From: Jimgerdemannia flammicorona
Lineage: Eukaryota > Mucoromycota > Endogonomycetes > Endogonales > Endogonaceae
Assembly (NCBI GenBank): GCA_003990745.1
Contig: RBNI01005571.1
Span: 1 to 12,391, forward strand
Direction: 5' to 3'
Length of the DNA stretch: 12,391 bases
Shown piece by piece: positions 6,625 to 12,391 of this stretch. Within the stretch, counting starts at the first letter, position 1. The number at the start of each line of letters is the position of its first letter. Both the position numbers and the translations under genes were made by a program. The notes beneath the pieces are model-generated. The model searched no databases. It was not told the DNA's origin and saw nothing but the letters and a program-made list of their open reading frames with translations.

Positions 6625-8625
6625 ATGGTGACCGACAGGCAACCTGAGGTACATACTGGACAGGGCGGCCCAAGCACTTTCAACTGGCAGCAGGTGGGGA
6701 GGGGTCCAGGCCTGGGGGGGGGTATGAGGGGGCTGCTGGCAGGTGGATGTAGAAGGGGTGGAGGAGGTGGTGGAGGTTCAGGATCTGGGAGGGCAAGCTT
6801 CACAGAGATGGTAAAGGGGAGACAGCAGGTGTCAGGGCTAGAGGGCTGGCTGAGGAAGGGCAAGGAGACTGAGAAGGTAATGGTGCAGGGGGGAGCAGCC
6901 CTTGGAAGGGGGGGCAGTGGAGCTGGGGGAGTAGTGGCTGGGGGGAGTGTGACTGCTGATAGCGACAGGACTGTCAATCTGGAAAAAAATCTAGATGTGA
7001 CAGCTGATGGTGAGGCTGAGTGGCTGAGGCTTAGAAGACAAGGGAACTTAGCAGATAGTGTAACGGGTCTGGCGGTGGCCCTGTTGCTCAAGAAATTGAT
7101 CTCAGTATTTATGGTTACACTGTGCTTCCGGGGACTAGCGGTGATGGCGAAAATGGTGCTGGGGCTCATTGCTAAGTAGGTGGCTGGAGCTGCATTGGTG
7201 AAGTTTTTGAAGGGACTGGAGGGAGTGGAGGTGGGTTTTGAGGAGGTAGCACTGTTGGAGGAGATGCTGAAGATTGGATTGGTGGTTGGGGAGGTGTTTG
7301 TTCTGATGGCACATTGTCTGAAGTAGGATCCCAGGGTGGTCCAACTGCTGGTAAAAGGAGTGCTGATGGTGATGGCAATGGAGACAAGAAAGAGGGTTGA
7401 GGATTTTATGGCAGAATATGGAGAGGTGGTAGATATCAGATTCAGGGTCTGGGAAGGTACCTTGCTCAGGACTGGTGATGTGGATGTGAGGATTCGGCTG
7501 GCTGAGAAGGAAGCTACTGGGAAGGCGAGGGACTGGCCTTTGGCAATGGTCTGGGGATTGATTCTGTGTAAGGTGACGAGAGTGAAGAGAAGTGAGGAGG
7601 AGGAGGAGGATTTGTTGGAAGTGCTGGAAGAGTTGGATGGTGCTGTAGAGAGGTGTGCAAAGGCTTGGGCAGCTTTCATGGAGTTGACACACTTGGAGGT
7701 AGTGGATGGAAAGTGGATTCAAGTGACCAAGGAGCAGTGGGAAAGGGCTCAGGGGTATAAGAGACAGAAAGAGCAGCTGGCCAAGCTGGATAACAGACTG
7801 CTGGGAAATGTGAGCAAGGTGAAGGGCACCGGGGACACCAAAGCGAGTGTCTGGGCTGACAAGGGGGAGGGGAAGGACAAGAAGGAGGCAGAGGAGGACA
7901 AGGAGAAGACTAGTAAGGATCCATATGCTGATGGCATGCTAGAGATTTGGGAGGAGGACTGGGAGGGCTCCCCTACCCCTACCCCTCTTATCAGGCATGG
8001 CCCGGCTTCCTGAAACAGAGCGGAAGAAGATATGCCAATGCAAGGGGCCCAGAGGGTACAATTTGGAGTTCTGGAGATGGTGTATGGAGGACAGGGGGTG
8101 GCAGCTAGTGAGGAGGAACTGGTGGATGTCCTGGAGGTATGGGATGAGTCTGCAAGTGCTGGAGCTGACACCATGATGTTGGAGAGAGGGAGGCCAGCGA
8201 CTCCAGGGGGAAAGGAGGTGGGGAACATACTTTGGATGTGTCGGATGATAAATAACTTGATGGCAGAAGATTTGGGAGAGATGGACTTGCGAGTGATGAG
8301 TGATGAGCATTGGGCAGGGATACTGCAGGGGGATGGAGTAATGAAGGCATTGAAGGTGGAAATTCTGGCAGTGTACCTAGAGGAGGAAGGATATGAGGTG
8401 GATAAGGAGAGGGAGGCAGAGATGGCAGTTGTTACTGGAGAGAGGGCAGAATACTGTTGGAACAAGCATCATGGACTGCAGCTCTGGCAGGAGGCATGCA
8501 TAGAATACCAAGAGGAGTTCGAGGAGAAGGCAGATGGAGAGATGAATGAACTGCTGGCTGGATTGGAGGCTCAGAGGGCAGAAGAGGAGGAGGTGGCTGC
8601 AGAACACAATCTGGATATAGCATAG
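6625..8625 (+). pseudogene. LINE copy B ORF1 (gag-like RNA-binding protein), three internal stops
   Basis: All in frame 1, about 666 codons from ATG 6625 to TAG 8623-8625. Internal stops are TAG at 7177, TAG at 7324 and TGA at 8011. The one at 7324 replaces the Trp that copy A has in its WDPQVV motif, so it is a TGG-to-TAG transition. After the N-terminus comes a low-complexity Gly/Arg segment (residues about 30-55), then a conserved hydrophobic block with LLKKLISVFMVTLCFRGL, a stretch around EYGEVVDIRFRVWEGTLLRT that could be an RRM-like fold, and a long acidic, charged, probably coiled-coil C-terminal half (SEEEEEDLLEVLEEL, QEEFEEKADGEMNEL, QRAEEEEVAAE). I saw no CCHC zinc knuckle, which many fungal LINE ORF1 or gag proteins have. 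Function (RNA binding and RNP assembly) is assumed from position. Confidence 0.8.
6696..6732 (+). other. G-tract cluster, potential G-quadruplex in ORF1 of LINE B
   Basis: Runs of G at 6696-6699, 6701-6704, 6714-6722 (nine G) and 6728-6732 are separated by 1, 9 and 5 bases. This can form an intramolecular G-quadruplex in the sense strand or RNA. It encodes part of the Gly/Arg-rich segment near the ORF1 N-terminus, and the equivalent DNA is missing from copy A. Confidence 0.45.
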
Positions 8626-8679
8626 GAGAAGATGAACATGGAGTAGTAGAGATCAATCACCAACATAACATATTTCATT

Positions 8680-11600
8680 ATGAATAGTACAACCAACATT
8701 TTTTCTTTAAATGTGAATGGGTTACAGGGTGCTGCTCAACATAGGAACATTTTTACTTGAATGAAGGGATTGGAGGCTGATCTCTTCCTCTTGCAGAATG
8801 TTAGGTGTGAGGATGATTCTGATAAGATGGAGTGGACAAAGGAATGGGGAGGTGTGGCAGTTTGGAAGGACAAGGTTGGGATTTTGGTTTGGAAAGGCAG
8901 AGGGGAGATACAGGATGTGAGGAGCTGGGGGGAGAGACTGGTCTGGGGTGAGTGGATTTGTGCAGGCTGAGAGCCAGTTATAGTTGGCTCCTGCTACTGT
9001 CCTGCAGTATGGGGTGAGCAGATAGATTGGGTGAAAGGTCTGCAGGAGAGTGAGAGCCTTGTAGAGGCTGGGGTGGATATGCTTGGGGGAGATTTCAATA
9101 TAGTTCAGGACATTTTATTGGATAGAACAGATGGAGAATGAGGTGCTGAGAGCAAGAGTGGAGGACTGACAGCATGGGAGGAGGTCAAAAGACTAAGTAC
9201 ACTGGTAGATACTGGTAGGGAGTGCTGGGGGAATAGGAGGGTATATACACATTGGGCAGGGGGTCTGGGGACAAGAATCAACTGGATTTTGACTGCCAGC
9301 TGCTGGGGCCTAGATGTTTGGAAGTCACTGGAGGTGGAATGGTGTCCATGGTCGGATCACTGGGGGCTTTTGGGACAGAGGTGCTTTGGGGGAAGTGGGG
9401 ATGGGCCTGGACATTGGCGACTCAATTCCTCTTTGTTAGATAATGAGACCTGGTGGAATGAGTGGGCTAAGGACATTCAGCTGAAGGTGGAGAACTGGTG
9501 GCAGGAAGGTGCCTCAGTTGGGGTTTGGTAGTTGAGGATGAAGGAGATGGTCAAGATTTACTGGAGTGAGGCTGGCAAGGAGGCATGGAAGTAGAGGAGG
9601 CATAGAGTACGTTGGGCTTCTACTAGATTGACTAGGCTCCTGGAGGAGTGGGCGAGGGTGAAGATGTTGGAGGGAGAAGAGGATTGGAGGTTAATGAGGG
9701 CGAAAATAGAGGTTGGGGAACTACAACAGGTGCTGCGGGAAGAGAAAGAGGCAAGAGTACAGAGCTTGGCAGCACAGCTCTGCTGGCAGGATTTGGAGGA
9801 AGGGGAGAGGCCTTCCAAGTTTCTTACAAGGGCTTTTAGGGCAAGGAGAGTGCAACAATGGTGGGAAGAGGTGTTGGACTCAGATGGTATACTGGTGCAT
9901 GGTATACAGGACATTCTGGGATTGCTGAAGGAGAGATGGAGTGGATTGTGGAGTGAGGAGGAGGGTGGGGCAGATGCCGTAACTATTGACCAAACATTGG
10001 AGGATTGGCATCCACCACAAGTCGAGGGGCTAGGTGACCTGGTGATGCCTGTACAGGAAAATGAGATCCACTAGGTTCTTGCCGCAACAACACCAGGTAC
10101 GGCACCTGAAGAGGATGGTCTGCCCTGGGACTTTTGGAAGCGAATGGTTGGAGTCCCAGGGGTAATGGGAGAGATGACAGTATTGTGCGACTTCATTCTA
10201 CAGACCGGGAGGTGGGTGGGAGAGCAGGACCTTGGGCTGGTGATGCTGCTGTATAAAAACAAAGGAAGGCAGGAGGATTGGAGGAACTGGTGGCCGATAA
10301 TATTGCTGGATATGGACAGAAGGTTGGTGACTAAGGTGGTGGTGGCAAGACTACAGAAGGTGGCCCAGCAAGTCATGGGTGTTGAGCAGAGGGGATTTGT
10401 GGGTAGTCAGCTCATCAGGGATGGCACTGCCTGGGTACATGGCATTATTGAAGGGGCGAGGGCCTGTGGACTGGATGGGCATCTAGTCTTCTTGGACCAG
10501 GAGAAGGCCTACAACTGGGTGTGAAGAGTCTGGCTGGTGGATGTTTTGGATAGGATGGGGGTTCCATTCCAATTCCGGTCAGCAATGGTCAGCCTACTGG
10601 ATGGGAGTAGGGCTGTGCTCATGTGTAATGATCATAGAGGGGTGGCATTCCCCTTGGGTAGGGGGGTGCCCCAGGGGGACCCACTGTCTCCCATTTTGTA
10701 TGCTCTTTCCCTGGAACCACTCATGGATTGAATTAGGCAGAGGATAGGAGGACTCTCTATCTTTGGTATAGGATGGAAAGTTGGGGCCTTTGCAGATGAT
10801 ATGGTGGTTGGTTTGGGTTTGATTGCTGATGTTGAAGAGCTCGAGAAGACTGTCGAGTGGTATGAGGAGAACTCTGGAGCAAAGCTGAATTGACATAAGT
10901 ATGAAACAATGGTGCTCAGCAATGGCCTGGTGAGAGGAGAGATCATAGGAACAATCATCCCCACTGGTGAAGCAGTATGGTACTTGGGCATCTATTTGTC
11001 AATCTATGGGTCAGTTCTGCCTAGGCTTTGGTGGGAGCAGAGGATTGGAATCTGGGAGGAGGCCCTGCGGAGTTGGGGGGGAAGATGATGTTCTCTGGCA
11101 GGATGGGTCTCAATTTTGAATGTCTAAAGTTGTGGTACCTGGTATATCATCTGGACTTCCCAGCCTGGGTGGTGAAGAGATTGGTGAAGACAGTGAAGGG
11201 ATGGATTTGGGCTGGAGGGCGGAGTCAGATTGGTTGGGAGATCTTGTCCCTACCAGTGGCAAGAGGTGGTCTTGGGCTGGTTGACTTTCCAAAAAGGCTG
11301 CACTGCTTGCAGGCATGGTGGCTGAAGAGGGCCATAGAATTGAGAGGAGGTGGTTGGGTTCCTCTGCTACAGAAGATCTGGGAGAGGCAGTCATCACTAA
11401 GGGGCTCAACTGGTAATCTCCTCTCATTGGTTGGGCTTCAGAACACTAAATTACTGTGATATAAAGGTTTTTGGTGGGGGATAGCAGAGGGGGTGCACCA
11501 CATTGGAATTCGTTAGCAAGAGAATGAAGGAGAGGAGGATTGGGACCTGGTGATGTAGAGATGGGATTGCATACTGCTGGGTGGTACTCCTTTAATTGAG

Positions 11601-12326
11601 TTCGACATTGGTGATGGAATGGAATGCCAAAGGGGACCAGGTCAGGATCTGTGGCCTAGTAGTTGGCAAGGAGTTAGAATTGGTGAAGAGTGGGACTGGC
11701 ATGGTGTTTGGACCTGGAGTACCGCAGTGAGAAAGTAGATGCTGCCAAAGTCCTGAGTAGTCTGGTGGCACATGCTGTGGAGGAATGTTATGCTCAACTT
11801 TTGCTCAGGGCACCTTATCATAGGGGGTTGCTTCGACTGTGAGGAGTGCCATAATGTAGAGCAGGAGGGGGGTTGTGTACAGATGCCTGAACATTGGCTA
11901 GGAGAGTGTGAGGTGTTGGGGGACTTTTGGCAGGCAATTGGGGAATGCTTGGGGGTATGACGTAGGAGAGATGAAGTATGGGGGAGGTGGGAGGACTTGA
12001 GGGATAGATTGGTAGGAGGGATAGGGAAGAAGTGGATTACATTGGGCTGGGCATTAGCGATTTGGGTAGGGCTGGCCAGTCACTGACTATTTGTTTTTGA
12101 GGATGGGAGTAGACAGGGCTTGGGGGACTGGTTGTTGCAGTGGTGTGGGCTTATGGAAGACACCTTAACAGGCTGGTGGCTGGGTTGGGGGCTGCAGGGT
12201 GGTCAGAGATGCCACTTAGTAGAGAAAATTTGTGGACAGAGTGGGGGGAGAGTGGGCATAGTTGGTGAAAGGGTGATCTTTATCTATGAGAAGGTGTGGA
12301 GGAGCCCTCAGATTGGGATTGGGTAG
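8680..12326 (+). pseudogene. LINE copy B ORF2: APE-type endonuclease, reverse transcriptase, zinc finger; broken
   Basis: ORF2 nicks target DNA and copies the element RNA there. ATG 8680 is chosen because the endonuclease motif NVNGL follows directly. Endonuclease marks: LLQN (8791-8799; Asn where Glu is usual), GDFN (9088-9099), WSDHW (9349-9363). RT marks: FLDQEKAY (catalytic Asp at 10495), QGDPLSP (from 10672), FADD (10789-10800), and a thumb-like region to about 11000. A C-terminal zinc finger starts at 11829. Stops in frame 1: 8758, 8968, 9139, 9529, 9592, 10072, 10522, 10729 and 10891. A one-base loss, probably in the G7 run at 11075-11081, moves reading to frame 3, with stops at 11457, 11514, 11556, 11736, 11754, 11958 and 12084 and a likely native end at 12324-12326. 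Most stops are explicable as TGG-to-TGA/TAG, CGA-to-TGA or CAG-to-TAG transitions. No RNase H domain was seen. Confidence 0.88.
11829..11925 (+). other. C-terminal CCHC zinc finger of the LINE ORF2
   Basis: In frame 3 the translation contains CFDC, then ECHNVEQEGGC, then EHWLGEC. Two Cys separated by two residues followed later by H-x4-C matches the C-terminal zinc finger found after RT in many LINE ORF2 proteins, where it helps bind element RNA or target DNA. All metal ligands are kept, although stops lie on both sides (11754 and 11958). Confidence 0.6.
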
Positions 12327-12391
12327 TGAATGGTGATGATGTATACTTATTCATAGACTGGTAATAAAGGCAGAGTTCAAGTGACTATAAA
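12327..12391 (+). terminator. LINE B 3' untranslated region with AATAAA
   Basis: After the ORF2 end the sequence is short and A/T-richer, with AATAAA at 12363-12368 and a final GACTATAAA at the window edge. This fits the 3' end of a LINE, just before a poly(A) or simple-repeat tail. The tail and any target-site duplication are beyond the window. Confidence 0.45.

Larger units (their letters stand above)
6560..12391 (+). mobile_element. LINE (non-LTR retrotransposon) copy B, nearly full length
   Basis: The element has a short leader (about 6560-6624), ORF1, a 54-bp spacer and ORF2 with endonuclease, RT and zinc finger, in the order typical of APE-type LINEs. The 5' border is inferred from where copy A similarity ends; the 3' border is at or beyond the window end. 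Both ORFs are broken, so this copy cannot move by itself. The sense strand is very G- and A-rich and C-poor throughout, quite unlike the Ty3 element to the left. Confidence 0.88.

Noticed and set aside
6567..7679. Long minus-strand ORF of 370 codons, and others at 5431-5961, 7135-7722 and 7749-8465
   Set aside because: They are antisense to LINE ORF1, rich in Ser, Pro, Leu and Thr with no domain, and follow from the C/T-poor + strand, which removes stop triplets on the minus strand.
7970..7986. Three CCCCT units separated by A, resembling telomeric repeat
   Set aside because: Too short, not the usual CCCTAA unit, and in frame within ORF1 coding for alternating Pro and Thr.
1590..12086. Alternative genetic code with TGA read as an amino acid
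   Set aside because: In the Ty3 pol TGA falls at expected Arg positions, in the LINE mostly at Trp, and TAG stops and frameshifts occur as well. Decay by transitions explains all of it.

Overview
The window looks like repeat-rich, transposon-derived DNA from a filamentous fungus, probably a basidiomycete. That guess rests on the style of the reverse transcriptase, integrase and chromodomain, and on the pairing of a Ty3/gypsy chromovirus with a fungal LINE. No host housekeeping gene, rRNA, tRNA or CRISPR array was seen. Everything recognisable lies on the + strand.

Left part (1 to about 4.7 kb): the 3' half of a Ty3/gypsy (chromovirus) LTR retrotransposon. A decayed pol (1-2807) runs reverse transcriptase, RNase H, integrase, chromodomain. 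It carries one frameshift near 937-941 and nine internal stops, eight of them TGA and most at positions where Arg is expected (CGA to TGA, as from decay of methylated CpG). A polypurine tract (2931-2943) is followed by TGTAAGCG at 2945, a plausible LTR start. Inside this putative long LTR is an uninterrupted 365-codon ORF (3201-4298) of unknown function with its own TATA box. Behind the ORF comes a second promoter-like block and an AATAAA signal. Both promoter blocks carry a pair of TGA(G/C)TCA (AP-1/Gcn4-type) sites.

Middle (about 4.7-4.96 kb): a short A/C-rich stretch that reads like a retrotransposon leader and possible gag start. It contains five exact TTCNNGAA units, resembling a heat-shock-element array, the last ending 7 bp before the first LINE ORF.

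Right part (4.96-12.39 kb): two related but clearly diverged LINE (non-LTR) copies in the same orientation. Copy A (4958 to about 6555) has only an ORF1 and stops where its 3' half should continue. Copy B (about 6560 to beyond the window) is nearly full length: ORF1 (6625-8625), then ORF2 (8680-12326) with APE-type endonuclease, reverse transcriptase and a C-terminal CCHC zinc finger. Both copies are broken by stops and frameshifts. The simplest reading is that B inserted into A, so the rest of A would lie beyond base 12391. The LINE sense strand is strongly purine/G-rich, whereas the Ty3 sense strand is A/C-rich and G-poor, so composition alone marks the border near 4950-4980.

Taken together this is a nested retrotransposon graveyard. 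The one protein reading frame that looks intact is the unknown LTR-embedded ORF, which is the best candidate for something undescribed.
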